From: Mycolicibacterium cosmeticum
GTDB lineage: Bacteria > Actinomycetota > Actinomycetes > Mycobacteriales > Mycobacteriaceae
Direction of reading: 5' to 3'
Assembly (NCBI GenBank): GCA_016197365.1
Contig: JACPVS010000006.1
Coordinates: 62,001-126,000, forward strand
DNA: 64,000 nucleotides
Every line of letters begins with the position of its first letter. The stretch's first letter is position 1. The position numbers and the translations under genes are program-made. Below the pieces are notes generated by a model. It was given only the letters and a program-made list of their open reading frames with translations. It was not told where the DNA came from and did not search any database. Below, piece by piece: positions 48,133-57,350 of this stretch.

Positions 48133-49242
48133 GTGAACGCCCCGCTGATGTCGCCCATCCCGGAGGATTCCCGTGACCGAGGGTTCTCCGAAGCGGATTA
48201 CGTCCGTGGCATGGAGCGGTTGGTGCACGCCGTGCAGGAGCTGTCGCTGGCCCGCAGTCTGCCCGAGATCCAGCGCATCGTCCGGACCTCGGCTCGTGAG
48301 CTCGTCGGCTGTGACGGAACCACCTTCGTGTTGCGGGACAACGGGATGTGCTACTACGCCGACGAGGACGCGATCGCCCCGCTGTGGAAGGGCAGCCGTT
48401 TCCCGATGGAAACCTGCATCAGCGGCTGGGTGATGTTCAATCGCGCGGCCGTCGTCATCCCGGACATCTACGTCGACGCGCGCATCCCGCATGCCGCGTA
48501 TCGCCCGACCTTCGTGCACAGCCTGGTGATGACGCCCATCCGCAAACTCGACCCGGTCGGGGCGATCGGCGCGTACTGGGCCGACGAACGTGCCGCGACC
48601 CCGCACGAGGTCTCCCTGTTGCAGGCCCTCGCCGACTCCACGTCCATCGCCATGGAGAACGTGCAGATATACGGCGAGCTCGACCAGCGGGTGCGAGACC
48701 GCACGGCCGACCTTGAGCAGGCCACCGAGGAGATCCGCCAGCTGTCGGTCACCGATGAGATGACCGGGCTCAACAACCGCCGTGGCTTCTATCTTCTCGG
48801 CGAATCGGCACTGCGCGCGGCACGGCGAAACCACCACATGTTCCTGCTCGCCTACATCGACGTGAACGGGCTCAAGCGGGTCAACGACGAACTCGGCCAC
48901 GACACCGGTGACGCGCTGCTCGCCGATGTCAGCGAGGTGCTCAGAACCACGCTGCGCGAGTCGGACATCCTGGCCCGGATCGGCGGCGACGAGTTCTGCG
49001 TGTTGGTCACCGAACCCGCGGGCGACCCGGCGGGTCTCAAGGTCCGGTTGGCGGACGCGTTCGCGGCGTTCAACGCGGAGCGGGGGCGGCCCTACGCCGT
49101 GTCCGCGAGTGTCGGGCTGGCGCTGACCGATCCGACGTCCACCGACACACTCGACGACTTGCTCACCCTCGCCGATGGGCTGATGTACGTGGACAAGAAG
49201 GGCGCTCCGGACATCCATCCGGCCGGACGCGCCGCCGACTAA
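48133..49242 (+). CDS. GAF-GGDEF diguanylate cyclase with I-site
   Basis: This 369-residue protein has an N-terminal GAF sensor domain (residues ~20-175, with FRMETCISGWVMFN-like region RFPMETCISGW). A short coiled coil follows (RVRDRTADLEQATEEIRQLS), then a GGDEF domain. The catalytic GGDEF is at ~residue 284, with the inhibitory RxxD site (RESD) five residues before it, so it should make c-di-GMP and be feedback-inhibited by it. The start is the GTG at 48133, preceded by GGAGGTG; an in-frame GTG at 48085 has no such site. It converges with the degenerate GGDEF gene with a 4-bp overlap. Confidence 0.9.
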   Translation: MNAPLMSPIPEDSRDRGFSEADYVRGMERLVHAVQELSLARSLPEIQRIVRTSARELVGCDGTTFVLRDNGMCYYADEDAIAPLWKGSRFPMETCISGWVMFNRAAVVIPDIYVDARIPHAAYRPTFVHSLVMTPIRKLDPVGAIGAYWADERAATPHEVSLLQALADSTSIAMENVQIYGELDQRVRDRTADLEQATEEIRQLSVTDEMTGLNNRRGFYLLGESALRAARRNHHMFLLAYIDVNGLKRVNDELGHDTGDALLADVSEVLRTTLRESDILARIGGDEFCVLVTEPAGDPAGLKVRLADAFAAFNAERGRPYAVSASVGLALTDPTSTDTLDDLLTLADGLMYVDKKGAPDIHPAGRAAD

Positions 49243-50360
49243 CTGAGGTCGTGCGGGTTGTCCAGGAAGCGCAGCGCGGGATCGATGAGGCAGCGCGAGG
49301 AGTTGCCGCCCTCGCGGCGCGCGTCGTTGCGGGCCTGATTGGCCAGCGGTAGCAACTCGTCGAGGACCTCGATCGCCGAGTAGCTGGCCAGCGGGGGAAG
49401 CGGCGTGCTCACGGCGCCGATGCTCGCGCTGAGTTGCGCGGGCCGGTCGGTCAAGGTGCCGCGGACGCGCTCCAGCAGCGCGGCCGGGTCGGCCGAGGTG
49501 AACACCTCGGCGATCAGGAATTCGCCGTTGCCGCGGTGCGCCAGGATGGTGTCGCGCCGCACCGTCGCCCGTAGTTGCCGGGCGGCCAGTACACACGCGT
49601 CGTCGGCACCCGCGGGCTGGCCCATGCTCATCAACAGGTCGTAGGTGTCGATGGTGATGACGACGATGACCAGGTGCCGGTCGTGCTGTCGGGCCCGGGC
49701 GCCCAACACGATCGACATCTCCTCCTCGAACGCCGTGCGGTTGAGCAGTCCGGTGAGGGGGTCCGAATGTGCGGAGGCCACCTTCGCCTCGGTCAGTTGC
49801 ACCACCAACTGCCAGGCATAGGCCGCGAACAGATTGACCAACACGACCGCGGGAACCACCGGCACGGTGACCAACGGATCGACCACCGCCAGTCGCAAGG
49901 TGGCCATCACCAGCGTCGCGGCGCCCACCACCCACGTCAGGATGAGCTCGCGCCGGGAGTGGAACAACGCGCTGAAGCCGGCCGGTCCGGCGAAGGCCAG
50001 GCAGCCCAGTGTCGCGAGCAGCGGATCCGGGATGACATAGACGGCGGCGGCGACACAGACCGTTGCCGCAACGGCGCAGAGGCGTGACTGCGCGCGGGTG
50101 GGCCAGTAGCGGATGGCCCAGAGCGCGGCAATCGCGGTACAGCCGACGGCGACGGCACCGGCGAGGACCAGGTGTAGGCCATGGCGCGGACCGGGTGCTT
50201 CGACGACGAGGATCAGCGGGATGACGCCGAGCAGGAAGGCGATGGCCGCCACCGCACGACAGGTGACCCGCTCCAGGTTGTGCGAGGCCACCAGGGAGGT
50301 CAGCCAGTAGTAATGGTCGTCGAATTCCATGCGGCCGGTGCGCGCCGTATCGTCATTCAT
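49239..50360 (-). CDS. Membrane protein with degenerate GGDEF domain
   Basis: This 373-residue protein has about six transmembrane helices (residues ~30-200), then a GGDEF-fold domain beginning at SDPLTGLLNRTAF. The catalytic motif is GNGEF rather than GGDEF, and the RxxD I-site is altered (RRDTILAHR), so cyclase activity is unlikely. It may sense a membrane signal and act by binding partners or nucleotides. The start is the ATG at 50360 (MNDDTARTG); the frame extends to 50507 but the added residues are not coding-like. The opposite gene encodes an intact cyclase, and the two stops overlap by 4 bp. Confidence 0.8.
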   Translation of the reverse strand: MNDDTARTGRMEFDDHYYWLTSLVASHNLERVTCRAVAAIAFLLGVIPLILVVEAPGPRHGLHLVLAGAVAVGCTAIAALWAIRYWPTRAQSRLCAVAATVCVAAAVYVIPDPLLATLGCLAFAGPAGFSALFHSRRELILTWVVGAATLVMATLRLAVVDPLVTVPVVPAVVLVNLFAAYAWQLVVQLTEAKVASAHSDPLTGLLNRTAFEEEMSIVLGARARQHDRHLVIVVITIDTYDLLMSMGQPAGADDACVLAARQLRATVRRDTILAHRGNGEFLIAEVFTSADPAALLERVRGTLTDRPAQLSASIGAVSTPLPPLASYSAIEVLDELLPLANQARNDARREGGNSSRCLIDPALRFLDNPHDLS

Positions 50361-50700
50361 CGGCGGCCGTCTTTGGGGAATTCGGGAGGCTGAGGGCCTA
50401 GAGGGGCGTCCGGGCATGCGACAGAACAGAACCGCACGCGCACTGTGAACCACCCCTTCACAACTTTGTGTGCACATAACGTAGTCCCTGTTGCTGGCTG
50501 TCGACAAGTCGACACAATTTGCCTGTCAGCCAGCCACAGAGGGCGGTCTAATTACTTTGCGGCCTTATGTTGCCAAGCGCTGAGGCTCTCGTATCGCGGG
50601 TATGCCCGCGCGTTGCAAGATCTGCGCACTCCCCTGCGCACCGTGCACTCGCTACTGCGCCCCGGGCGAACCCGCACGAGCGGACGCGCCCTGCGGCACT
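50361..50700. other. Intergenic region with an 8-bp inverted repeat
   Basis: This stretch of lower GC separates the degenerate GGDEF gene from the acyltransferase. GCTGGCTG (50493-50500) and CAGCCAGC (50527-50534) form an inverted repeat around two adjacent GTCGAC hexamers. It could be an operator, a hairpin or a remnant end. From about 50555 the plus strand becomes coding-like (separate entry). Confidence 0.4.
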
Positions 50701-50780
50701 TCATCGCCCGGTGGCTGGGCCCGGCGATCCTGTACCCGCGAATGGCGGCACTGCCCGGGGAGGCGCCGGCTCGCTCTTGA
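50555..50780 (+). pseudogene. Coding-like fragment without a convincing start
   Basis: The plus-strand frame ending at the TGA at 50780 has strongly GC-biased third positions from about 50560. It encodes a plausible C-terminal piece (RALQDLRTPLRTV, then ALRHFIARWLGPAILYPRM). Upstream the frame continues open to an ATG at 50445, but base composition there is not coding-like and no ribosome binding site is seen. It overlaps the end of the acyltransferase gene antisense by 80 bp. I read it as the 3' remnant of a lost gene; a short real gene with an unusual start is the alternative. No family assignment. Confidence 0.3.
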
Positions 50781-52821
50781 GCATCCGCCGGTCGGCGGGG
50801 CCGGCGGCCGGCGCGGGTGGCCGCGCGGCGAGGATCGCCGATATGTCGGCGCCGACAACGGGTCCCAGCAAGTTGCTCATCGTGACGGTGATGTGGTGGC
50901 GGTCCCGGTAGACCAGTGTGTTGCCGATGACGCCGGGGCACACCGCGTCGTTGCACAGGTAGTCCGCGTAGTCCAGGTAGGTGAATTTCCCAGCGGCCGC
51001 GAGATCCCGCTCCGCCCGGCGCACATCGTCGCTGAGCGCCTCGGACCGCGGCAGGGCGCACCGAAGCGCGTCGTCCACGTAGCGGCTCAGGCACATCGTC
51101 GGCGTGACGCCGATGGAGGGCGTGTCGGCCAGGAACGCGACGCGACTTCCCGATGGGAACTGACTGATGGTGCGCGCCAGCGCATCCCGCCAATGCTGGG
51201 TCGCCGCCTCGTCGCCGGCCATGTATTGGTGCCAGGCCGCGACGACGATCAGCGCGGGCTTGGACGCACTGATGTCGGCGATGACGCCGCTGCGCCACGT
51301 GTCGCACTCGGGGTAGCGCAGTCCCTCGACCACCACCGGCGGGCATGCGCTCTTGGTGTGGCTGTCGAGCCTGATCGCTCCGGCGTCGGCGAGCTTCGAC
51401 AACGCGGGGAACCACTGGGTGGCATGGGAATCCCCGAACAGGACGACCAGCGGGGCGCCCGCGTTGGCGCCGAAAAGGCAGCCCGCGGGATCGGTGGCCA
51501 GATGGGATCGGTGACAACCGTTGGTCGACACGAACGGCAGAATGTCCTCGGCGTCGGCCAGGGTCGGGGTGACGTTGCTCGGCACGAAGGCTGTGCCGTG
51601 CGGTTTCAGGCTGAGCACGGTCTGCTCGGCGGGCCTGCCGCCGTCCAGGGGCGGGTTGATCGCCACCGTGCCGATGACCGCCATCGCCAGCACGGTCGCC
51701 ATCGCGGCGCCTGCGGCGGCCAGGGTCCGGCGGGGGCGCGCGCCGGTCAGCCACGCCAGGCGCTGGCCGGGCTTCTCGACATAGGTATAGAGCAGCCAGG
51801 CCAGTGGCACGCACGCGACCGCGAGGACGGCGCGCCACCACAGCGGCAACGGCTCCATGTAGGCGGTGGCGGCGAGCGGCAGCATCAGCACCGGCCAGTG
51901 AACCAGGTACAGCGAGTAGGAGATGTCACCAATCCAGGTGATCGGGCGCAGGCTCAGCAGGCTGGCCGGACTCCAGGCCACCGGGCCCGCGGCGATCAGC
52001 AGGGCGGTGCCCGCGACCGGTACGGCGACGGCATACCCCGGGTACAGCGTCGTGGCGGAGAACAGCACCCCGCTGACGATGATCGTGGCAAGACCTATCC
52101 AGCCCGCGGCAGCGGCGACCCGGCCCGGCAGAATCCGGTCCCGATGCAGCAGGGCGAAGGCGACCAGCGCCCCGAGGCCGAATTCCCACATCCGGGCCGG
52201 CAGCAGGAAGAACGCACTGGGCTGGGAGAAGCCCGTCAGCCAGACGCAGAGCAGGAAGGACGCCGCAGTCAGCGCGATCAGCGCCGCGGCCATCCGGCCG
52301 CGGAGTTTGAAGACGCCGAACAGCAGCATCAGTAGCAGTGGCCACAGCAGATAGAACTGCTCCTCCACCCCCAACGACCAGTAGTGCAGGAACAGCGAGG
52401 GGGTCTTGTCGGCCAGGTAGTCGGTGGCGTTGAAGGCGAACAGCATGTTCGGGACGTAGAACGCGGCGGCGACGGCGTCTTTGAGGACCATGTCGAACTG
52501 CAGGGGCGACACGCAGACCGCGGCGACAGCCACCGTCGCCACGATGACGGTGAAGGCTGCCGGGAGCAGGCGGCGGGCCCGCCGCGCGTAGAACGCGCCG
52601 TAGCCGACCCGACCGCGGTCCCGCATGCTCTCCAGCAGGTGGGTGCTGATGAGGAATCCGGAGATCACGAAGAACACGTCGACGCCGACGTAGCCGCCAC
52701 CGAATCCGGGTACCTCCGCGTGGAAGAGCACCACGAGAGCCACCGCAATGGCCCGTAAACCTTGGATATCGAGGCGTTTCTGCCTGGCGAACTGGTCTTT
52801 CGGAGCGATCGTCTGGGTCAA
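50701..52821 (-). CDS. OafA/YrhL-type membrane acyltransferase with SGNH domain
   Basis: This 706-residue protein has an N-terminal acyltransferase-3 membrane domain of about ten helices (residues ~15-370; RLDIQGLRAIAVALVVLFH with the catalytic His, GGYVGVDVFFVISGFLI). A periplasmic SGNH-hydrolase-like domain follows: nucleophile block LFGDSHATQW (~residue 459) and DRHHIT (~residue 640, the D-x-x-H dyad). Such proteins O-acylate cell-envelope glycans or glycolipids, moving the acyl group from an inner-membrane donor. The start is a TTG at 52821, since no ATG or GTG precedes the conserved RLDIQGLRA. The target is not indicated by the neighbours. Confidence 0.9.
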   Translation of the reverse strand: MTQTIAPKDQFARQKRLDIQGLRAIAVALVVLFHAEVPGFGGGYVGVDVFFVISGFLISTHLLESMRDRGRVGYGAFYARRARRLLPAAFTVIVATVAVAAVCVSPLQFDMVLKDAVAAAFYVPNMLFAFNATDYLADKTPSLFLHYWSLGVEEQFYLLWPLLLMLLFGVFKLRGRMAAALIALTAASFLLCVWLTGFSQPSAFFLLPARMWEFGLGALVAFALLHRDRILPGRVAAAAGWIGLATIIVSGVLFSATTLYPGYAVAVPVAGTALLIAAGPVAWSPASLLSLRPITWIGDISYSLYLVHWPVLMLPLAATAYMEPLPLWWRAVLAVACVPLAWLLYTYVEKPGQRLAWLTGARPRRTLAAAGAAMATVLAMAVIGTVAINPPLDGGRPAEQTVLSLKPHGTAFVPSNVTPTLADAEDILPFVSTNGCHRSHLATDPAGCLFGANAGAPLVVLFGDSHATQWFPALSKLADAGAIRLDSHTKSACPPVVVEGLRYPECDTWRSGVIADISASKPALIVVAAWHQYMAGDEAATQHWRDALARTISQFPSGSRVAFLADTPSIGVTPTMCLSRYVDDALRCALPRSEALSDDVRRAERDLAAAGKFTYLDYADYLCNDAVCPGVIGNTLVYRDRHHITVTMSNLLGPVVGADISAILAARPPAPAAGPADRRMLKSEPAPPRAVPPFAGTGSPGPATGR

Positions 52822-53200
52822 GCGGCTATCGCTGCCGCTGTGGCCTGTTGTGCATTTGCGCAGAATAGGCCACGGCGCACATTCTCCGGAATCAGTTCGT
52901 GAAACTCGAGATTCCTTGATTCTGAACGACTTTCACCATCAGTTCGCTAGCGTTGACAGATTGCGCGCCTGGCGAACCATTGCCGAAGGAAGCTTTGCCG
53001 CCGACAACCAGCAAAGATCAGCGAATGTGATGCTTTACCGCACATCCCCCGCGCGAAATTTAGCGAACCTAATGGTATGGCACAGATATTTGCCGTCGCG
53101 CAATGACCTTGAAAGGTCGGTCGGCGCGGATGCTTCGGACAAACAATCGCCGCGATGCCAAACCTGGGTGCGCCGCGAGCCCGGCCGGATCATCGAAACA
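52822..53200. other. Divergent intergenic region (379 bp)
   Basis: This lower-GC spacer lies between the acyltransferase and the acyl-CoA-dehydrogenase-like gene and should hold both promoters. GTGGCCT (52840-52846) and AGGCCAC (52867-52873) form an inverted repeat just upstream of the acyltransferase. A TTGACA hexamer occurs near 52955. No small gene was found: open frames here lack coding bias. Confidence 0.5.
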
Positions 53201-54439
53201 GTGACCGTCAGTGAGATCTCCCGGGCCCCGATCGCCGAACCCGTCCCTGTCCCCGAACCGCAGATCGTCAGCGGCACCAGCCCGCTGGCCGACGGCTTCC
53301 GCAGCCGATTCTTCACTGCGGCGGACTACGCACGATTCCACGAACGGGCCCCGCGGTACGACGCGGAGAACGCATTCTTCGCGGAGGATTTCGCCGACCT
53401 CGTCCAGCGCGGCTACCTCAAGGCGCCGCTGCCCGAACACCTGGGCGGGTCCGGACTCACCCTCACCGAACTGGCACGCGAACAGCGCCACCTCGCCTAC
53501 TGGGCGCCGGCCACCGCGCTGGCCGTCAACATGCACCTGTACTGGGCCGGGTCCGCGGCCGACGCCGTCGCCCGCGATGCCGCCGACGCGGGGTGGCTGC
53601 TGGCCGACATCGCGGCGGGCCAGATCTTCGCCGCGGGTCACGGCGAACCCGGTAACGACGTCGGACTGGACGACGCTCAGGTACGCGCGGTCCCGGCGCC
53701 CGACGGCTCCTACGTCATCACCGGGCGCAAGGTATTCACCTCGCTCACCCCGGTGTGGGACCAGATCGGCATCCATGCCCGCGACGACTCCGACCCGGAC
53801 AACCCCGTCATCGTGCACACGTTCGTCAACCGCGCCGATCCGGGCGTGCGCATCGTCGAGACGTGGGACGCACTGGGCGTGCGCGCGACGGCCAGCCATG
53901 ACACCGTCTTCGACGGGGCGCGCGCCGAAGCACACAAGACCATCGCCACCCACCCCGTGGGCCCGGACTACCCCGACTATGTCGGCCTGCTGCTGGCCTG
54001 GTACCTGCCGTTGGTGTCCAGCGTGTATTTCGGTATCGCCCGGCGCGCACTGGATCTCGCCATCCTCGGTGCGCAGACCAGGGGGTCCCTGCGTGCCGAT
54101 GTGTCCCGGCACGCGGACAAGCCTGCGGTGCAGCGTCAGATCGCCGAGGCCGAGATCAAACTTGAGGCGGCGTCGGCCTTCCTGGACTCCGTCACCACCG
54201 CACCGAACAATCCTTGGGATGCGTTGCGCGCCTTGGCCGCCAAGGAGTTCAGCACCACCACCGCCCGGCAGGTGGTGGACACCGCCGTCCAGGTGGTCGG
54301 CGCGGCATCGGTATCACGGCGCCATGAGCTGGAACGTCTGTACCGCGACGTGCGCACCGGATCCTTGCACCCGCCGAACACCGATGCCGTACTCGAAGCC
54401 CTCGGGGCGGTCGCGGTCGGACCGGGTCCGGCGGTCTGA
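53201..54439 (+). CDS. Acyl-CoA-dehydrogenase-family flavoprotein
   Basis: This 412-residue protein has the acyl-CoA dehydrogenase fold: an all-helical N-terminal domain (FAEDFADLVQRGYLKAPLPEHLGG), a beta-barrel flavin domain (FAAGHGEPGNDVG, YVITGRKVFTSLTPVWD, DALGVRATASHDTVFDGA) and a C-terminal helical bundle (QIAEAEIKLEAASAFLDS, QVVGAASVSRRHELERLYRDVRTG). The usual catalytic glutamate position is not obvious, and the end PPNTDAVLEALG resembles the monooxygenase-like (DszC/HpaH-type) branch. It could therefore be a flavin-dependent oxygenase or desaturase-like enzyme. The start is the GTG at 53201; the frame continues upstream to 52748 through non-coding sequence. It ends before a perfect hairpin. 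Confidence 0.8.
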   Translation: MTVSEISRAPIAEPVPVPEPQIVSGTSPLADGFRSRFFTAADYARFHERAPRYDAENAFFAEDFADLVQRGYLKAPLPEHLGGSGLTLTELAREQRHLAYWAPATALAVNMHLYWAGSAADAVARDAADAGWLLADIAAGQIFAAGHGEPGNDVGLDDAQVRAVPAPDGSYVITGRKVFTSLTPVWDQIGIHARDDSDPDNPVIVHTFVNRADPGVRIVETWDALGVRATASHDTVFDGARAEAHKTIATHPVGPDYPDYVGLLLAWYLPLVSSVYFGIARRALDLAILGAQTRGSLRADVSRHADKPAVQRQIAEAEIKLEAASAFLDSVTTAPNNPWDALRALAAKEFSTTTARQVVDTAVQVVGAASVSRRHELERLYRDVRTGSLHPPNTDAVLEALGAVAVGPGPAV

Positions 54440-54481
54440 CCGCCGAGGCCGTTGGCTCACAGCCTTTCCCCAGATTCGACG

Positions 54482-54518
54482 CCGAAGTGCCCCCAGCGGA
54501 TAGCTGGGGGCACTTCGG
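54482..54518 (+). terminator. Perfect 16-bp hairpin terminator
   Basis: CCGAAGTGCCCCCAGC pairs fully with GCTGGGGGCACTTCGG around a 5-nt loop (GGATA), 42 bp after the acyl-CoA-dehydrogenase-like gene. No T-run follows, which is common in mycobacteria. It also lies beyond the end of the convergent DUF6131-like gene and may work for both. Confidence 0.85.
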
Positions 54519-54559
54519 TGACTAGTGGTCAGGCGAACGCGCGGCCGGATGCCGCGCGA

Positions 54560-54718
54560 TCAGTACCAGACTTTGCGGCCACCGATCGGGCGCCCGATCT
54601 GGCCCAGAACGAGCAGCACCAAGCCGACGACCAGAAGGATCCAGCCGATGGTGGCAATGACAGCGGGAACCGGCAGAAGATAACCGACCGCAATGAGGAT
54701 GATGCCGAGGACGATCAC
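54560..54718 (-). CDS. Small two-helix membrane protein (DUF6131-like)
   Basis: This 52-residue protein starts with GTG behind an AGGAG site. It consists of two hydrophobic helices (VLGIILIAVGYLL; IGWILLVVGLVLLVLG) joined by a proline turn (PVPAVIA), and a basic tail GRPIGGRKVWY. The pattern matches the actinobacterial DUF6131 family of small membrane proteins of unknown role, often stress-related. It lies downstream of the FtsX-like permease on the same strand, 76 bp away, and ends before the hairpin at 54482. Confidence 0.75.
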   Translation of the reverse strand: MIVLGIILIAVGYLLPVPAVIATIGWILLVVGLVLLVLGQIGRPIGGRKVWY

Positions 54719-54794
54719 AGGACGCTCCTAAAGTTATTGACGTTTCCGACAAAGGCGGAATACCCAGCGGCGGTGGGTTTCAATCCTCCCGGCG

Positions 54795-57350
54795 TCAACT
54801 GTTTCGCAGCACCTCTGCCGTCTCCAGACGCCGCGCGTGCAGCACCGGGTAGACGGCCGCAGTCGAAACGAGGATGAGTACGGTCACCACGCCCATCCGC
54901 AGGGACAGCGGCGGCGCTCCCCAGCCGATGGTGATGCCGTAATACACCGGCGACCCCAGCGACCACAGATAGGTCAGCCCCACTCCCCCCAATACGGCGA
55001 GGCAGGCAACCAGCAGGACGAGCAGCACAGCGTTGGCGACGATCACCGCCTGCTCCTGCCCGGCGGTCACCCCGATCGCCCGCAACGCAGCGCGTTCACG
55101 TTTCCTCTGCACCAGACCCAGCACGAACACGTTGAGTACGCTCACCCCGGCGGCGATCATCACCAGGTATCCCGCGATGGTGAACGGCTCCAGGAACCGG
55201 GTGATCCCGGTGGCGGCCTCCGCCCGCCATTGTTCGTTGTCGTACACCGACAATCCCGCGCCGAGACCCAGGAAGTCCGGCCGGTGGACGGTCGCGTCCG
55301 CGCCGGACGGGTACGCCACCGCGACCTGTTCGCGTACGGCGGCCCAGTCCGACCGCGCCGCATCCCGCGATGTGAGTACGATATCGCCGACGGCGGCGTC
55401 GTTGATCATCTGGGCACGAAAGATTCCGGCCACACGGAACTGCTTGGGCCCGTGCACGGTTGGCAGCTCGACCGTGTCGCCCGGCGCGGCCCGCAGCCGG
55501 CTGGCGGCGATCTCGCTCAGACCGATGTCCCCGTCCCGCAGCCGTTTCCAGAAATCGTCGGAGTCCTCCGTCGGTTCGTAGAGGGCCTGGCTGTACCAAT
55601 CCCCCGGCGTGACGCCGTCGATCAACCGCGACGACGAACCGGAGGAGAGGACGGACCGCCAGCGCGACGACACCCTGTGCGCGTCGGCTGCCCCAGCCAC
55701 CATGGCGAACGTCGCATCGGACAGCCGCCCGTCCCGCTGATCGAGCACCGACTGCGAGGTGATCAACAACGATGTGGGCAGCCGGTCGGCCTTCTGCGCC
55801 GCAACCTGCGCGGTGCCGAGCAACTGCATGCTGTGTGAGCCGATCGCCAAGCTGGTGGCCTCGGCCAGCAGCGCGGCGGACAGCGCGAAAAGCAATGCGT
55901 AGCGGCGGAAATCGGCGCCCAGCAGGCGCCCGACGGCGGGGTGCACACGCGTCAGCAGCCCGATCAGCAGCTCCGCGGCCCGTGGCGCGATCCACACCGT
56001 CACCAGTACCACACCGGCCAACCCCAGCGTCATCCCGTTGATTCCCACGTTCAGCGGCAGGGCCCCTTGGGCGAAAACCTTCAGCACCACAACCGAACCC
56101 ACCAACATGGCGACGCCGGCGATCAGCGGCCACACCGGGATCTTCCTGGCGCGCTGTACTCCCCCGGCCCTCGCCATGGCGGCCAACGGCCCGTCGCGCA
56201 CCAGCCGCAGCGCGGGCCCGACCATCGCCACCGTCCCGCAGATGGTCCCCGCGACCGCTCCGATCACGACGAGGTTCGGCGTGAAATGCGGCGTGATCGT
56301 CCCACCCGACCCGGCCAGCATGGCCTGACCGAACCGGTTCACCAGATACGTCCCGAGTAGGAATCCGGTTGGCAAACCTGCCAATCCGCCCAACAGGCCG
56401 ACCACCGCGCCTTCACCCAGCATCCCGGCAAACAGCCCGGCCGGTTTGGCACCGATCGCGCCGATCGTTCCCATCACGGCCCGCCGGTCCTCCACCGCCA
56501 GCAGGATGGTGTTCACGGCGATGAGGATGCCGACGATGATTCCGGCGAGCGCGGTGAGATCGAAGCTCTGCGTGGCGTTCTCGAACACCGCGGGCAGATG
56601 CGGCCGGGGCGGCCCCGCCGCGGCGATACCTACGGCGACACGGTCCACGTCGGCCGTTACGTCCGCGCCCGTCTTGGGCAACACAAACGCGGCGGTGACG
56701 AAGCCGGGTGTGGACAGCAGGGCCGCAGCGACATCGGTGGACGGTGCCAACAGCACGTATCCGTCGTTGATGTCGGCGACCTGGTCGAATTCGGCGAACG
56801 TCCAGCCGAGGTGCGCAGAGTTCGGCGGTAACCCGGGTAGCCGCAACTCATCACCCACGGTGAGGCCGTGCCGTTCGGCGATGACCGCAGGCAGCAACAG
56901 CGGCACGCCCGGTCCGTCCGCCGGCTTCTGCTGCGCGCGTTGTGCGCAGTTGAATGCGCCGACCAACCGCTCGATCTGACATGACCCACCGAGCAGGAAG
57001 AAGCCGCGGCTGGTCCCTGCGAGGTCCACCGGGGTCAGGGCGGCGACAACGGGAATGACGGCATCCGCTCCCGCCACCTCGGCGCGCAGCCGGTCCACCG
57101 TCCGGTCCGGCAAGCGGCCGCTCACGTTCGGGACGACCTCGAGCACACCGGCGTCGGCGGCGTGCGCCAGTGCGGGGCCGAAGGAGTCGAACGGGCGGGT
57201 GAGTTCCGCTTTGAGGATGAGCGTGCCGAGTACCACCGTCACGCCCAGCGCCACACCGACGACGCTCAGCAGTGTCCGCCGCCAGTCGGCACGCAGCGCG
57301 GCCAGATGGATCCGCCGAAATGACATCCACCCGGCCCGCAGCCACTGCAT
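54795..57350 (-). CDS. FtsX/MacB-type ABC transporter permease
   Basis: This 851-residue permease has a duplicated FtsX-like layout. An N-terminal helix (LLSVVGVALGVTVVLGTLIL) leads to a large extracytoplasmic domain, three helices near residues 260-390, a second block of helices around 430-500, a second external domain, and a final three-helix FtsX core (residues ~720-850) with RKRERAALRAIGVTAGQ. Such permeases work with a LolD-type ATPase to move lipids or lipoproteins or to export drugs and peptides by mechanotransmission. The ATPase gene overlaps its start by 1 nt (TGATG). The substrate is unknown. Confidence 0.9.
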   Translation of the reverse strand: MQWLRAGWMSFRRIHLAALRADWRRTLLSVVGVALGVTVVLGTLILKAELTRPFDSFGPALAHAADAGVLEVVPNVSGRLPDRTVDRLRAEVAGADAVIPVVAALTPVDLAGTSRGFFLLGGSCQIERLVGAFNCAQRAQQKPADGPGVPLLLPAVIAERHGLTVGDELRLPGLPPNSAHLGWTFAEFDQVADINDGYVLLAPSTDVAAALLSTPGFVTAAFVLPKTGADVTADVDRVAVGIAAAGPPRPHLPAVFENATQSFDLTALAGIIVGILIAVNTILLAVEDRRAVMGTIGAIGAKPAGLFAGMLGEGAVVGLLGGLAGLPTGFLLGTYLVNRFGQAMLAGSGGTITPHFTPNLVVIGAVAGTICGTVAMVGPALRLVRDGPLAAMARAGGVQRARKIPVWPLIAGVAMLVGSVVVLKVFAQGALPLNVGINGMTLGLAGVVLVTVWIAPRAAELLIGLLTRVHPAVGRLLGADFRRYALLFALSAALLAEATSLAIGSHSMQLLGTAQVAAQKADRLPTSLLITSQSVLDQRDGRLSDATFAMVAGAADAHRVSSRWRSVLSSGSSSRLIDGVTPGDWYSQALYEPTEDSDDFWKRLRDGDIGLSEIAASRLRAAPGDTVELPTVHGPKQFRVAGIFRAQMINDAAVGDIVLTSRDAARSDWAAVREQVAVAYPSGADATVHRPDFLGLGAGLSVYDNEQWRAEAATGITRFLEPFTIAGYLVMIAAGVSVLNVFVLGLVQRKRERAALRAIGVTAGQEQAVIVANAVLLVLLVACLAVLGGVGLTYLWSLGSPVYYGITIGWGAPPLSLRMGVVTVLILVSTAAVYPVLHARRLETAEVLRNS

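Noticed and set aside
50445..50560. ATG start at 50445 for a 111-residue protein
   Set aside because: The first ~37 codons have no coding bias or ribosome binding site and run through the inverted repeat.
53055..53075. Possible iron box near GCGAACCTAATGG
   Set aside because: Only one half-site resembles the IdeR consensus and the other half shows no match. The adjacent genes have no iron link.
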